DNA of 64,000 nucleotides from positions 7,998,001 to 8,062,000 of the forward strand of contig NZ_CP049838.1 of the NCBI RefSeq assembly GCF_013085465.1. Direction: 5' to 3'. Below the pieces are notes generated by a model. It had not been told where the DNA came from, did not search any database, and saw only the letters and a program-made list of their open reading frames with translations. The stretch is from Streptomyces asoensis. GTDB taxonomy: Bacteria; Actinomycetota; Actinomycetes; Streptomycetales; Streptomycetaceae. A program made the translations under genes and the position numbers. Of the stretch, positions 8,878 through 17,308 are shown in pieces (position 1 is the stretch's first letter; every line of letters starts with the position of its first letter).

Positions 8878-9612
8878 TCAGAGCTCCGTCTCGGTCAGCT
8901 CCCGCAACAGCCTCGGCAGCGCCGTCCCGATCGGCTCCCGGACGACCTCGTCGGCGATCTCGTCGTACGGCGTCGGCTCGGCGTTGACGATGACGAGCCG
9001 GGCCCCGTGGTCGGCGGCGACGCCGGCCAGCCCGGCGGCGGGCTGGACCTGGAGGCTCGTGCCGACGGCGACGAAGACCTGGCAGGCCTTGGTGACGGCG
9101 ACGGCCTCGCCCAGCACCACCGGGTCGAGCCGTTCGCCGAACATCACCGTGGCCGACTTCAGGATCCCGCCGCACGTCAGGCACGCCGGGTCCTCCTCAC
9201 CGGCCTCGACCCGCGCCAGCGCGTCCTCCATCGGCCCCCGGGCGTGGCACCGCGTACACACCACACTCCGTACGGTGCCGTGCAGTTCGAGCACCTTGCG
9301 CACGGGCATCCCGGCGAGCTGGTGCAGCCCGTCCACGTTCTGCGTGATCACCCGCACCGGCACCCCGGACCGCTCCAGTTCGGCCACGGCCCGGTGCGCC
9401 GCGTTCGGCTCGGCCGTCAGAGCCCGATTCCTCCGCCGCAACTGCCACGACCGCCGCCGGATCTCCGGATCGCCCATGTAGTACTCGTACGTGACGAGCT
9501 TCTCGGCCTCGGGATCCTTCCGCCACAACCCGTTGGGACCGCGGTAGTCGGGGATGCCGGAGTCGGTGGAGACACCGGCCCCGCTGAGGATGGCGACGAG
9601 AGGCTTGCTCAT
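8878..9612 (-). CDS. NAD-dependent protein deacylase, Sir2 family
   Basis: Sirtuin of 244 residues, compact single-domain length. The NAD-binding GAGVSTDSGIPDYRG lies near the N-terminus (about residues 10-25), followed by TQNVDGLH, the catalytic His in ELHGTV, and a four-cysteine zinc site (CTRC and CLTCGG). The product removes acyl groups from lysines using NAD, releasing nicotinamide and O-acyl-ADP-ribose. The ATG at 9612 (MSKPLVA) is chosen because the upstream extension has no family similarity. It converges with the propeller gene, 14 bases apart. Nearby Nudix and ADP-ribosylglycohydrolase genes act on related ADP-ribose compounds. Confidence 0.95.
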   Translation of the reverse strand: MSKPLVAILSGAGVSTDSGIPDYRGPNGLWRKDPEAEKLVTYEYYMGDPEIRRRSWQLRRRNRALTAEPNAAHRAVAELERSGVPVRVITQNVDGLHQLAGMPVRKVLELHGTVRSVVCTRCHARGPMEDALARVEAGEEDPACLTCGGILKSATVMFGERLDPVVLGEAVAVTKACQVFVAVGTSLQVQPAAGLAGVAADHGARLVIVNAEPTPYDEIADEVVREPIGTALPRLLRELTETEL

Positions 9613-9690
9613 GTGTTCGAGCGTAGGCCGGGGAGCGGAGGGTCGCGAGCAGATATATCGCGGCGCCCCGGCCGGTGTTACCGTCCCGGC

Positions 9691-9891
9691 ATGGCCAAGG
9701 TCGCTGTCTCGCTCGACGCCGAACTCGTCGTCGAAGTCATGGTGCTCACCGGTGTGGGCAACCCCCAGGACGCCGTCGAACTGGTCGTGCGCGACTACAT
9801 CGAGCGCGGCCATCGCACGGAGGCCAGGACCGCCGTCCGGGACGAGGCCCTGCGCGAGGTGGACGGCAAGCCGCGCGACGTCGAGGGCTGA
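9691..9891 (+). CDS. VapB-like antitoxin without a visible toxin
   Basis: Small protein of 66 residues. The N-terminal beta strand and helices MAKVAVSLDAELV...VMVLTGVGNPQDAVELVVRDYI resemble the ribbon-helix-helix of type II VapB antitoxins, followed by a charged C-terminus that would normally bind a toxin. No PIN-domain VapC follows: the next gene is a Nudix hydrolase on the opposite strand 12 bases away. It is therefore an orphan, either a stand-alone regulator or a remnant of a toxin-antitoxin pair. It is divergent from the sirtuin gene with 78 bases between starts. Confidence 0.75.
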   Translation: MAKVAVSLDAELVVEVMVLTGVGNPQDAVELVVRDYIERGHRTEARTAVRDEALREVDGKPRDVEG

Positions 9892-9903
9892 GCGGGCCGG
9901 AGG

Positions 9904-10404
9904 TCAGCGGGCGGGGCGGCCGTTCTCCAGTTCCGCCGTCGTCGAGCCGTCCGCGAGCGCGTCCAGGGCGGCCAGGACCCGGCGGCCCAGCGAGCCCAGC
10001 AGGTAGTCGCTGAGCTCCTCGCGCGGGACCAGCCGCCAGGACAGCAGCTCCGTCTCCTGGAGCTCGATCGCCTCGAACTCGACGGTGCCGAGGACCCCGC
10101 CGTCGTACACGTACGCCATCAGCGGCGGCCGGTCCGGGCCGAGCACCCAGTCCACCGCGAGCAGCCGGCCGAGCTCGCGGTCGAGACCGATCTCCTCGAG
10201 CGTCTCGCGGCGCGCGGCCTGCCGGGGGCTCTCGCCGGTGTCGGACTCGATCGTGCCGCCCGGCAGCGCCCAGCCCGCCCGATAGTTGGGCTCGACGAGC
10301 AGGACCCGCCCCGAGGTGTCACGGAAGATCGCGGCGGCGCCTGCCAGGACACGGGGCAGGGAGGCGATGTACGCAGCGAAGTCGGGCGTGCCGGGGATGC
10401 TCAT
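9904..10404 (-). CDS. Nudix hydrolase
   Basis: Protein of 166 residues, typical Nudix size. The Nudix helix reads GESPRQAARRETLEEIGL, containing the REx2EExG core that binds the metal. The spacer between the conserved leading GG and the first Glu is two residues longer than the classical box. Such enzymes cleave nucleoside diphosphates linked to another moiety, for example ADP-ribose or oxidised nucleotides; the substrate cannot be read here. The ATG at 10404 (MSIPGTPDF) is used. It lies head-to-tail with an ADP-ribosylglycohydrolase gene 48 bases upstream on the same strand, which makes an ADP-ribose role worth considering. Confidence 0.9.
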   Translation of the reverse strand: MSIPGTPDFAAYIASLPRVLAGAAAIFRDTSGRVLLVEPNYRAGWALPGGTIESDTGESPRQAARRETLEEIGLDRELGRLLAVDWVLGPDRPPLMAYVYDGGVLGTVEFEAIELQETELLSWRLVPREELSDYLLGSLGRRVLAALDALADGSTTAELENGRPAR

Positions 10405-10452
10405 CCGGAAAGCGTAAGGGCGGCCGGCAGGGGCGCCCGTCCGCCTACCGGC

Positions 10453-11541
10453 TCAGCTCTCCGCCGGGCGGTCCTGCGTCCCGACCAGCCGCAGCGTCCG
10501 CCGCGCCAGCTCGCTGATACGGACGCCGTCGAAGCCGAACACCGCGCTGCGCACCGTGTCCTCCAGCGGCTCCGTCCACTGGGGCGGGATCGCCGCGGCG
10601 CCGGTCAGGACACCGGCCACCGAACCGGCCGTCGCGCCGTTGGAGTCGGTGTCCAGGCCGCCGCGCACGGTGAGCGTGACGGTCCGGGTGAAGTCGCCGT
10701 CGCCGTACAGCAGTCCGGCGGTGAGGACGGCGGCGTTCGGGACGGTGTGGATCCAGCCCAGGCCCGCCGTCTCCTCGGTCACCGTGGTGAGCGTGTCCTC
10801 CCAGGTCATGCGGGTGTCGTGGAGGGAGGCGACCCGGCGCACGGTCCGGGCGAGCCGGCTGCTCGCCGGGACGACGGCCAGCGCCTCGTCCAGCGCGTGG
10901 CGCACCGTCGGCGCGGTGAACGCCGCCGAGATCAGCGCCGCCGCGAACATCGCGCCGTACACGCCGTTGCCGGTGTGCGAGAGCACCGCGTCCCGGCGGG
11001 CCAGGGAGGCGGCGCGGCGGGGGAGGCCCGGGCAGGTCCAGCCGTAGATGTCGGCGCGGATCAGGGCGCCGATCCACTCCTGGTACGGGTTGTCGTACGT
11101 CGCCGTCAGGGGCGGCTTCAGCCCGGCCGTGAGGTTGCGGTAGGCGGCCCGCTCGGCGGTGAACGTCTGGAGGTACGGCAGCCGCAGCAGCCACAGGTCG
11201 CCGACCTGCTCGGTACTGAAGCCGAAGCCGTGGGTCTCCAGGAGGTCGAGGCCGAGGATCGCGTAGTCGACGTCGTCGTCGCGGCAGCTGCCGTGGATGC
11301 GGCCGCGCACACACGCCCGCCACTCCGGGCGCAGCCGCAGGCCGTCCTCCTGGGTGGCCGGCTCGGGCAGGTAGTCGGTGAGCGGCAGGGCTGCGGCCCG
11401 CCGCAGATAGCGGTCGATGCGCTCGCGCGTCCACAGGTCGCCCTGCTCGACCGGTTTGCCGAGCATGTTGCCCGCGATCCGGCCCAGCCAGCCCCCGAGG
11501 ACGCGGTCGGCGAGCTCAGGCTCGCCGCCGACAGGGGTCAT
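10453..11541 (-). CDS. ADP-ribosylglycohydrolase family protein
   Basis: Protein of 362 residues. It has the all-helical ARH fold signature, beginning DRVLGGWLGRIAGNMLGKP. Metal-binding acidic clusters are visible as RDDDVDYAILGLDLLE (about residues 91-106) and GGLDTDSNGATAGSVAGVLTG in the C-terminal third. DraG/ARH-family enzymes remove ADP-ribose from proteins or small molecules. The same strand continues into the Nudix gene, so released ADP-ribose could be handled by the neighbour; that link is inference. The start ATG at 11541 precedes a 177-base divergent region shared with glycerate kinase. Confidence 0.9.
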   Translation of the reverse strand: MTPVGGEPELADRVLGGWLGRIAGNMLGKPVEQGDLWTRERIDRYLRRAAALPLTDYLPEPATQEDGLRLRPEWRACVRGRIHGSCRDDDVDYAILGLDLLETHGFGFSTEQVGDLWLLRLPYLQTFTAERAAYRNLTAGLKPPLTATYDNPYQEWIGALIRADIYGWTCPGLPRRAASLARRDAVLSHTGNGVYGAMFAAALISAAFTAPTVRHALDEALAVVPASSRLARTVRRVASLHDTRMTWEDTLTTVTEETAGLGWIHTVPNAAVLTAGLLYGDGDFTRTVTLTVRGGLDTDSNGATAGSVAGVLTGAAAIPPQWTEPLEDTVRSAVFGFDGVRISELARRTLRLVGTQDRPAES

Positions 11542-11718
11542 GGGTCCGGTCTACCCGATTCCGGTGACACCCGCGAGGGTTGCGGCGGCCCACGGGCGCC
11601 GCTCAGGGTTGTTCCAGGGTCCGGGCTCCGCATGACGGCGGGGGCGCCTTCCGGTTAAGGTCGCAGCGGCGCGACTGGCCCTGACATGCGCGGGGCCCGG
11701 AGAGCAAGGGGATGCAAG

Positions 11719-12870
11719 GTGACGGACGCTCCAGCGCGGGGCACCCGACGGGTGCTCGTGGCCGCGGACAAGTTCAAGGGCTCGCTGACGGCCGTGGAGG
11801 TCGCCGAGCGGGTGACGGCCGGGCTGCGCCGGGTCGTGGCGGACCTCGAGGTGGAGGCCCTGCCCGTCGCCGACGGCGGCGACGGGACCGTCGCCGCGGC
11901 GGTCGCGGCAGGCTTCGAACGCCGGGAGGTACGGGTCGCCGGGCCTCTCGGGCAGGAAGTGACCGCCGCGTTCGCGGTACGCGGCGACACCGCGGTCGTG
12001 GAGATGGCGGAGGCGAGCGGCCTTCAGCGGCTCCCGGCCGGCGTCTACGCGCCCCTCACGGCGTCCACGTACGGCTCGGGCGAGCTGCTGCGGGCCGCGC
12101 TGGACGCGGGGGTGCGGACGATCGTGTTCGGGGTCGGCGGCAGCGCCACCACGGACGGCGGCGCGGGCATGCTGTCCGCGCTCGGCGCTCGGTTCCTCGA
12201 CGAGGACGGCGAGCCGGTGGCCCCGGGCGGCGGCGCTCTCGCGGAGCTGGCCCGCGCCGACCTGTCGGAGCTGGATCCCCGGCTGGCCTCCGTGGAACTG
12301 GTCCTGGCGAGCGACGTCGACAACCCGCTGACCGGCCCCAAGGGCGCACCGGCGGTGTACGGCCCGCAGAAGGGCGCCTCGCCGGACGACGTCGAGACGC
12401 TGGACGCGGCGCTCACGCACTACGCGAAGGTACTGGAGACGGAGCTCGGCTCGAGGGCGGCGGAGTACGCGGCCGCGCCGGGCGCGGGCGCCGCGGGCGG
12501 CATCGGCTACGGGGCGCTGCTCATCGGCGCCCGGTTCCGCGCCGGCATCGAGGTCATGCTCGACGTGCTGGGCTTCGCGCCGGCGCTCGAGCGGGCCGAG
12601 CTGGTGATCACCGGTGAGGGCTCGCTGGACGAGCAGACCCTGCACGGCAAGGCCCCCGCGGGCGTCGCCGCGGCCGCCCGGGCGGCCGGCAAGGAGGTCG
12701 TCGCCGTCTGCGGCCGCCTCGCCCTGCCGCCGGCGGCGCTGGGCCGGGCCGGGATCCGCCGGGCCTATCCGCTGACGGATGTCGAGCCGGACGTGGCGAC
12801 CTGCATCTCGGACGCGGGACCGATCCTGGAACGGGTCGCGGAGCAGATCGGGCGGGACTTCCTGAACTGA
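11719..12870 (+). CDS. Glycerate kinase (GK-II / GlxK family)
   Basis: Protein of 383 residues, usual for bacterial glycerate kinases that phosphorylate D-glycerate with ATP. Motifs include the N-terminal VLVAADKFKGSLTA, the PVADGGDGT segment, GVGGSATTDGGAGML, and the C-terminal ITGEGSLDEQT. The GTG at 11719 is preferred: it follows AAGGGGA and directly precedes the conserved start. Glycerate kinase could take up carbon from glyoxylate made by the ethylmalonyl-CoA pathway encoded about 2 kb away, though they are not in one operon. A long bidirectional hairpin separates it from the convergent pssA. Confidence 0.94.
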   Translation: MTDAPARGTRRVLVAADKFKGSLTAVEVAERVTAGLRRVVADLEVEALPVADGGDGTVAAAVAAGFERREVRVAGPLGQEVTAAFAVRGDTAVVEMAEASGLQRLPAGVYAPLTASTYGSGELLRAALDAGVRTIVFGVGGSATTDGGAGMLSALGARFLDEDGEPVAPGGGALAELARADLSELDPRLASVELVLASDVDNPLTGPKGAPAVYGPQKGASPDDVETLDAALTHYAKVLETELGSRAAEYAAAPGAGAAGGIGYGALLIGARFRAGIEVMLDVLGFAPALERAELVITGEGSLDEQTLHGKAPAGVAAAARAAGKEVVAVCGRLALPPAALGRAGIRRAYPLTDVEPDVATCISDAGPILERVAEQIGRDFLN

Positions 12871-12897
12871 AGGACGGCACGGCGAGCAACGGGAGAA

Positions 12898-12935
12898 GTG
12901 AAGGGGCCCGAACCTGATGGTTCGGGCCCCTTCAC
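12898..12935. terminator. Bidirectional terminator between glycerate kinase and pssA
   Basis: Perfect 17-bp inverted repeat (12898-12914 and 12919-12935) with loop TGAT; the left arm begins GTGAAGGGGCCCG. It sits between two convergent genes, 28 bases past one stop and 23 past the other. Confidence 0.93.
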
Positions 12936-12957
12936 CGTCGTACGACTGCTGTCACCG

Positions 12958-13812
12958 CTACGGCAGCTGTGCCGCCCGCGCCTCGCGGCGGTTGCCGCGG
13001 AAGTTGTTCACCCGGCGGGCCGTGGCGAACAGCGGGATGACCGCGCCCATGACCAGCTGAAGCGCGCAGCCGGTCTGGAGCAGGAGCTGACCGCTCGGGG
13101 CGTCGAACGCCCAGGCCGCCAGCAGGCCCATCGACAGCACGATCCAGGAGAGCATCGCGCCGGCGAGGCGGCCCCGCGGCTTCGGGTACTCGACCCGGCT
13201 CACCATCAGCCAGGCGGTGCCCAGGATGGCCATCAGAGTCGCCACGAAGGGCAGCTCGAGGAGCACGATCGAGACGACCGTCAGCGCGCCGAACGGCGAC
13301 GGCATGCCCTGGAAGGTGCCGTCCTTGACGGTGACGCACGAGAATCTCGCGAGCCTCAGCACCACCGCGAGCAGCACCACGATCGCACCGACCGCCGCCA
13401 CCCGCTGGTGGGCGTCGTCGGCGACCATGCCGTAGACCAGGACGAAGTACGCCGGGGCCAGACCGAAGCTGATCAGGTCCGAGAGGTTGTCCAGCTCCGC
13501 GCCCATCGGGGAGGAGCGCAGCTTGCGTGCGACCAGGCCGTCGAACAGGTCGAAGACCGCCGCGCACAGCATCAGGATGACCGCCGTGGCCGCGCTGTGG
13601 CGGGCCATGCCGGATTCCTGGCTGCCGGTGAGGTGCGGGATCAGGATGCCGGTGGTGGTGAAGTACACCGCCATGAAGCCGCACGTTGCGTTGCCGAGGG
13701 TGAGGGTGTCCGCTATCGACAGGCGGAGAGAGAGGGGCATCTCCTCCTCTTCGTCCACCTCGTCGGCCTCGGGCACCCAGCCCGCCTGGGTCTCCGGGTC
13801 AATCACGGTCAA
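12958..13812 (-). CDS. pssA: CDP-diacylglycerol--serine O-phosphatidyltransferase
   Basis: Integral membrane enzyme of 284 residues making phosphatidylserine from CDP-diacylglycerol and serine. The CDP-alcohol phosphotransferase motif DGx2ARx8Gx3Dx3D is intact as DGLVARKL...GAELDNLSD (about residues 87-110). About eight hydrophobic helices follow an acidic N-terminal stretch (DEVDEEEE). The start is a TTG at 13812 with AGGGG about nine bases upstream; a GTG two codons in is the alternative. It overlaps the 3' end of psd by 14 bases, so psd and pssA are translationally coupled and together supply phosphatidylethanolamine. Confidence 0.95.
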   Translation of the reverse strand: MTVIDPETQAGWVPEADEVDEEEEMPLSLRLSIADTLTLGNATCGFMAVYFTTTGILIPHLTGSQESGMARHSAATAVILMLCAAVFDLFDGLVARKLRSSPMGAELDNLSDLISFGLAPAYFVLVYGMVADDAHQRVAAVGAIVVLLAVVLRLARFSCVTVKDGTFQGMPSPFGALTVVSIVLLELPFVATLMAILGTAWLMVSRVEYPKPRGRLAGAMLSWIVLSMGLLAAWAFDAPSGQLLLQTGCALQLVMGAVIPLFATARRVNNFRGNRREARAAQLP

Positions 13813-14455
13813 TGCGAGTCACCCCTGCCACCGTCTTCTGCCCCACCTCGACCGCGACGTCCACGCCCTCGGGGAGGTAGATGTCGACACGTGAACCGAA
13901 GCGGATCAGGCCGATCCGCTCGCCCTGCTCGACCTTCGTGCCCTCGGGGATGTAGGGGACGATGCGGCGGGCGACGGCTCCGGCGATCTGGATCATTTCG
14001 ATGTCACCGAGCTCGGTGTCGAAGTGCCAGACTACGCGCTCGTTGTTCTCGCTCTCCTTGTTGAACGCCGGCACGAACCCGCCGGGGATGTGCTCGACCG
14101 ACGTCACGGTGCCGGCCAGCGGCGCGCGGTTGACGTGGACGTTGAGCGGGCTCATGAAGATCGCGACCCGGGTGCGCCCGTCCTTCCACGGCATGATGCT
14201 CTGCACCACACCGTCGGCGGGGGAGATGACCCGGCCCGAGGAGATCTCGCGCTCGGGGTCGCGGAAGAACCACAGCATGCCCGCCGCGAGAGCGGTGGCG
14301 GGCACGGCGACGGCCTTGGCGGCACCCGAGCGGCGGGCGCGCAGCAGGCTGACGGCTGCGGTGGCGACGGTCGGCAGGAGCCACGGCGATGCTCCGCGCG
14401 CGAGGCGTGCGCCTACCAGGCTGTCGCGATGTGCAGAGGTTTGGCTGTGGGGCAT
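13799..14455 (-). CDS. psd: Phosphatidylserine decarboxylase proenzyme
   Basis: Protein of 218 residues, the short form of Psd. It decarboxylates phosphatidylserine to phosphatidylethanolamine at the membrane. The self-cleavage site is GS in LIRFGSRVDIYLPEG near the C-terminus, where serine becomes the pyruvoyl group. Other family motifs are FFRDPERE and FMSPLNVHVNRAP. Two hydrophobic stretches near the N-terminus would anchor the beta chain. The ATG at 14455 (MPHSQT) is chosen; the frame upstream lacks similarity. It is the first gene of the psd-pssA pair. Confidence 0.95.
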   Translation of the reverse strand: MPHSQTSAHRDSLVGARLARGASPWLLPTVATAAVSLLRARRSGAAKAVAVPATALAAGMLWFFRDPEREISSGRVISPADGVVQSIMPWKDGRTRVAIFMSPLNVHVNRAPLAGTVTSVEHIPGGFVPAFNKESENNERVVWHFDTELGDIEMIQIAGAVARRIVPYIPEGTKVEQGERIGLIRFGSRVDIYLPEGVDVAVEVGQKTVAGVTRIDRD

Positions 14456-14580
14456 GGATGACCTTCGTAGCGGATGATGCCGCGCTTCGACGGGGGGACG
14501 GCGGCTTTCCGCGATCGTAGCGGTTCGGGGCCACAACTGGGTAAGCAAGGAAGCCGAGTCGACGGCAGAGGGAAGTTGAC

Positions 14581-14613
14581 GGGGTGTGATCTTCTTCTCG
14601 AAGAAAACACCCC
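14581..14613 (-). terminator. Hairpin after the ethylmalonyl-CoA operon
   Basis: Arms GGGGTGT (14581-14587) and ACACCCC (14607-14613) enclose a second small stem TTCTT-CTCG-AAGAA. It lies 13 bases beyond the stop of the acyl-CoA dehydrogenase gene on the minus strand. Confidence 0.65.
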
Positions 14614-14625
14614 CAACCCGGACAA

Positions 14626-15831
14626 TCAGCCCTGGAACCGGTACTCCTCGAGCAACCTGCGCCCGATGATCATTTTCTGGATTTCTGCGGTGCCTTCACC
14701 GATCAGCAGCATCGGGGCCTCGCGGTAGAGGCGCTCGATCTCGTACTCCTTGGAGAAGCCGTAGCCTCCGTGGATCCGGAAGGCGTCCTCCACGACCTCC
14801 TTGCAGTACTCGGAGGCGAGGTACTTCGCCATCCCTGCCTCAAGGTCGTTTCGTTCCCCGGAGTCCTTTTTGCGTGCGGCGTTCACCATCATGGCATGCG
14901 CGGCCTCGACCTTGGTAGCCATCTCGGCGAGCTTGAACTGGATGGCCTGGTGCTGGGCGATCGGCTTGCCGAACGTGTGCCGCTGCTGGGCGTACGAGAC
15001 ACCCAGTTCGAAGGCACGCTGGGCGACGCCGCAGCCACGCGCCGCGACATTGACGCGACCCACCTCGACCCCGTCCATCATTTGGTAAAAACCTCGGCCG
15101 GTGACCCCGCCGAGCACGCGATCGGCGGGAAGGCGCAGGCCATCCATGATCAGCTCAGTGGTGTCCACCCCCTTGTAGCCCATCTTGTCGATCTTGCCCG
15201 GGATGGTCAGGCCGGGTTGGATCTGACCGAAGCCGGGTTCCTTCTCGATCAGGAAGGTCGTCATCGACTTGTGGGGGGCGGTGCCCTCGGGGTGTCCTTC
15301 GTCACTTCGGACCAGAACGGCCACCAGTGACGACGTGCCGCCGTTCGTCAGCCACATCTTCTGGCCGGTGAGGACGTACTCGTCGCCGTCCTTCACCGCC
15401 TTCGACGTGATCGCGGACACGTCGGAGCCGAGAGCCGGCTCCGACATGGAGAAGGCGCCGCGGACGTCGCCGGCCGCCATCCTCGGCAGATAGTGGTCCT
15501 TCTGCTCCTGCGTGCCGTGCTGCTTGAGCATGTACGCCACGATGAAGTGCGTGTTGATGATGCCGGAGACCGACATCCAGCCGCGGGCGATCTCCTCGAC
15601 GCACAGGGCGTACGTCAGGAGCGACTCGCCCAGACCGCCGTACTCCTCGGGGATCATCAGGCCGAACAGGCCCAACTCCTTGAGGCCGTCGACGATCTGC
15701 TGCGGGTACTCGTCGCGGTGCTCCAGCTCGGTCGCGACCGGGATGATCTCCTTGTCCACGAAGTCGCGGACGGTGGAGAGGATCTCCTGCTGGATGTCGG
15801 TCAGACCGGCGGTCTGGGCGAGGCGTGCCAT
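14626..15831 (-). CDS. Acyl-CoA dehydrogenase, probable methylsuccinyl-CoA dehydrogenase
   Basis: FAD enzyme of 401 residues, standard acyl-CoA dehydrogenase length. Typical motifs are the FAD/substrate strand SEPALGSDVSAI, LTGQKMWLTNGG, the QTFGKPIAQHQAIQ-type helix seen here as RHTFGKPIAQHQAIQ, and RIHGGYGFSKEYEIERLYRE near the C-terminus. Position as the last gene of a Ccr-mutase-lyase-hydratase operon suggests oxidation of (2S)-methylsuccinyl-CoA to mesaconyl-CoA. Rhodobacter Mcd is longer with an N-terminal extension, absent here, so the specificity rests on context. Its start is 3 bases after the MaoC stop, so the two are probably co-translated. Confidence 0.9.
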   Translation of the reverse strand: MARLAQTAGLTDIQQEILSTVRDFVDKEIIPVATELEHRDEYPQQIVDGLKELGLFGLMIPEEYGGLGESLLTYALCVEEIARGWMSVSGIINTHFIVAYMLKQHGTQEQKDHYLPRMAAGDVRGAFSMSEPALGSDVSAITSKAVKDGDEYVLTGQKMWLTNGGTSSLVAVLVRSDEGHPEGTAPHKSMTTFLIEKEPGFGQIQPGLTIPGKIDKMGYKGVDTTELIMDGLRLPADRVLGGVTGRGFYQMMDGVEVGRVNVAARGCGVAQRAFELGVSYAQQRHTFGKPIAQHQAIQFKLAEMATKVEAAHAMMVNAARKKDSGERNDLEAGMAKYLASEYCKEVVEDAFRIHGGYGFSKEYEIERLYREAPMLLIGEGTAEIQKMIIGRRLLEEYRFQG

Positions 15832-15833
15832 GG

Positions 15834-16346
15834 CTACTTCTCCTGCTCCTTGAGCTGGGGGCGGCCCGGCTGCTCGCCGCCGCGCTCCTTGATGTACGTC
15901 TCGGTCGGCACCATCACCTTGCGGCGGAACACGCAGACCAGCGTGCCGTCCTGCTTGTAGCCCTTGGTCTCGACGTAGACGATCCCGCGGTCGTTCTTCG
16001 ATTTGGAGGGCGTCTTGTCGAGGACGGTCGTCTCGCCGTAGATCGTGTCGCCGTGGAAGGTCGGCGCCACGTGCTTCAGCGACTCGATCTCCAGGTTGGC
16101 GATCGCCTTGCCGGACACGTCCGGGACGGACATGCCGAGGAGCAGGGAGTAGATGTAGTTCCCCACCACGACGTTCCTGCCGAAGTCCGTCGTGTTCTCG
16201 GCGTAGTTGGTGTCCATGTGGAGCGGGTGGTGGTTCATGGTGAGGAGACAGAACAGGTGGTCGTCGTACTCCGTCACCGTCTTGCCCGGCCAGTGCTTGT
16301 ACGTCGCCCCGACCTCGAACTCCTCGTAGGTGCGTCCGAACTGCAT
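15834..16346 (-). CDS. MaoC-like hydratase, probable mesaconyl-CoA hydratase
   Basis: Hot-dog fold protein of 170 residues with the MaoC segment FCLLTMNHHPLHMDTNYAE, which holds the D/N-x-H type catalytic residues, and later VVVGNYIYSLLLGMSV. In the ethylmalonyl-CoA pathway a MaoC-like enzyme hydrates mesaconyl-CoA to beta-methylmalyl-CoA. The Rhodobacter enzyme is about twice this size, being a double hot-dog; this one is a single unit and would need to dimerise. The ATG at 16346 lies 2 bases after the lyase stop. Function assigned from operon position plus family. Confidence 0.88.
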   Translation of the reverse strand: MQFGRTYEEFEVGATYKHWPGKTVTEYDDHLFCLLTMNHHPLHMDTNYAENTTDFGRNVVVGNYIYSLLLGMSVPDVSGKAIANLEIESLKHVAPTFHGDTIYGETTVLDKTPSKSKNDRGIVYVETKGYKQDGTLVCVFRRKVMVPTETYIKERGGEQPGRPQLKEQEK

Positions 16347-16348
16347 CG

Positions 16349-17308
16349 TCAGGCCTCCGGGATCTCGAACTTGCCGGTGCGCTGCATGCCGGCGGCGCGT
16401 CCCTTGCCGGAGATGACCAGCGCCATCTTGCGGCTGGCCTCGTCGATCATCTCGTCGCCGAGCATCGCCGAGCCCTTCTTGCCGCCCGCCTCGGACGTGT
16501 AGTAGTCGTACGCGTCCAGGATCAGCTCGGCGTGGTCGTAGTCCTCCTGCGACGGCGAGAAGATCTCGTTGGACGCCTCGACCTGGCCCGGGTGCAGCAC
16601 CCACTTGCCGTCGAAGCCGAGGGCGGCCGCGCGTCCGGCGACCTCGCGGTAGCCGTCGACGTTGCGGATCTGGAGGTAGGGGCCGTCGATCGCCTGGAGG
16701 TCGTTGGCGCGGGCGGCCATCAGGATCTTCATCAGGATGTAGTGGTAGGCGTCCGCCGGGTAACCGGGCGGCTGCTCGCCCACGACCAGCGACTTCATGT
16801 TGATCGACGCCATGAAGTCGGCCGGGCCGAAGATGATCGTCTCGATGCGCGGGGAGGCCTGCGCGATCTCGTTGACGTTGTTGAGGCCCTGCGCGTTCTC
16901 GATCTGCGCCTCGATGCCGATACGGCCGACCTCGAAGCCCATGGTCTTCTCGATCTGCGTCAGGAGCAGGTCCAGCGCGACGATCTGCTGGGCGTTCTGC
17001 ACCTTCGGCAGCATGATGCAGTCGAGGTTGGGGCCGGCCCCCTCGACCACCGTCACGACGTCGCGGTACGTCCACTCGGTCGTCCAGTCGTTGACCCGGA
17101 CCACCCTCGTCTTGCCCGTCCAGTCGCCCTCGTTGAGGAACTTGACGATGGTGTGCCGCGCCTCCGGCTTGGCGAGCGGCGCACACGCGTCCTCGAGGTC
17201 GAGGAACACCTGGTCCGCCGGGAGGCCCTGCGCCTTCTCCAGGAAGCGGGGGTTGCTGCCCGGGACCGCGAGACACGAGCGGCGGGGACGCAGACGGTTG
17301 ACGGTCAT
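16349..17308 (-). CDS. Malyl-CoA / beta-methylmalyl-CoA lyase (HpcH/HpaI family)
   Basis: Protein of 319 residues of the CitE/HpcH aldolase family. Beginning RRSCLAVPGSNPRFLEKA, it has the family residues VFLDLEDACAPLAK, the metal-binding IEAQIENAQGLNNV, and FGPADFMASI. The reaction expected is cleavage of beta-methylmalyl-CoA to glyoxylate and propionyl-CoA, the splitting step of the ethylmalonyl-CoA pathway. The start overlaps the mutase stop by 4 bases (ATGA), so mutase and lyase are coupled. Citrate lyase beta subunit is unlikely because the alpha and gamma genes are absent. Confidence 0.92.
   Translation of the reverse strand: MTVNRLRPRRSCLAVPGSNPRFLEKAQGLPADQVFLDLEDACAPLAKPEARHTIVKFLNEGDWTGKTRVVRVNDWTTEWTYRDVVTVVEGAGPNLDCIMLPKVQNAQQIVALDLLLTQIEKTMGFEVGRIGIEAQIENAQGLNNVNEIAQASPRIETIIFGPADFMASINMKSLVVGEQPPGYPADAYHYILMKILMAARANDLQAIDGPYLQIRNVDGYREVAGRAAALGFDGKWVLHPGQVEASNEIFSPSQEDYDHAELILDAYDYYTSEAGGKKGSAMLGDEMIDEASRKMALVISGKGRAAGMQRTGKFEIPEA

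Noticed and set aside
8878..9612. Sirtuin as an anti-phage defence protein
   Set aside because: It has the size and motifs of a housekeeping deacylase and no defence partner such as a SIR2-associated effector or nuclease is adjacent.
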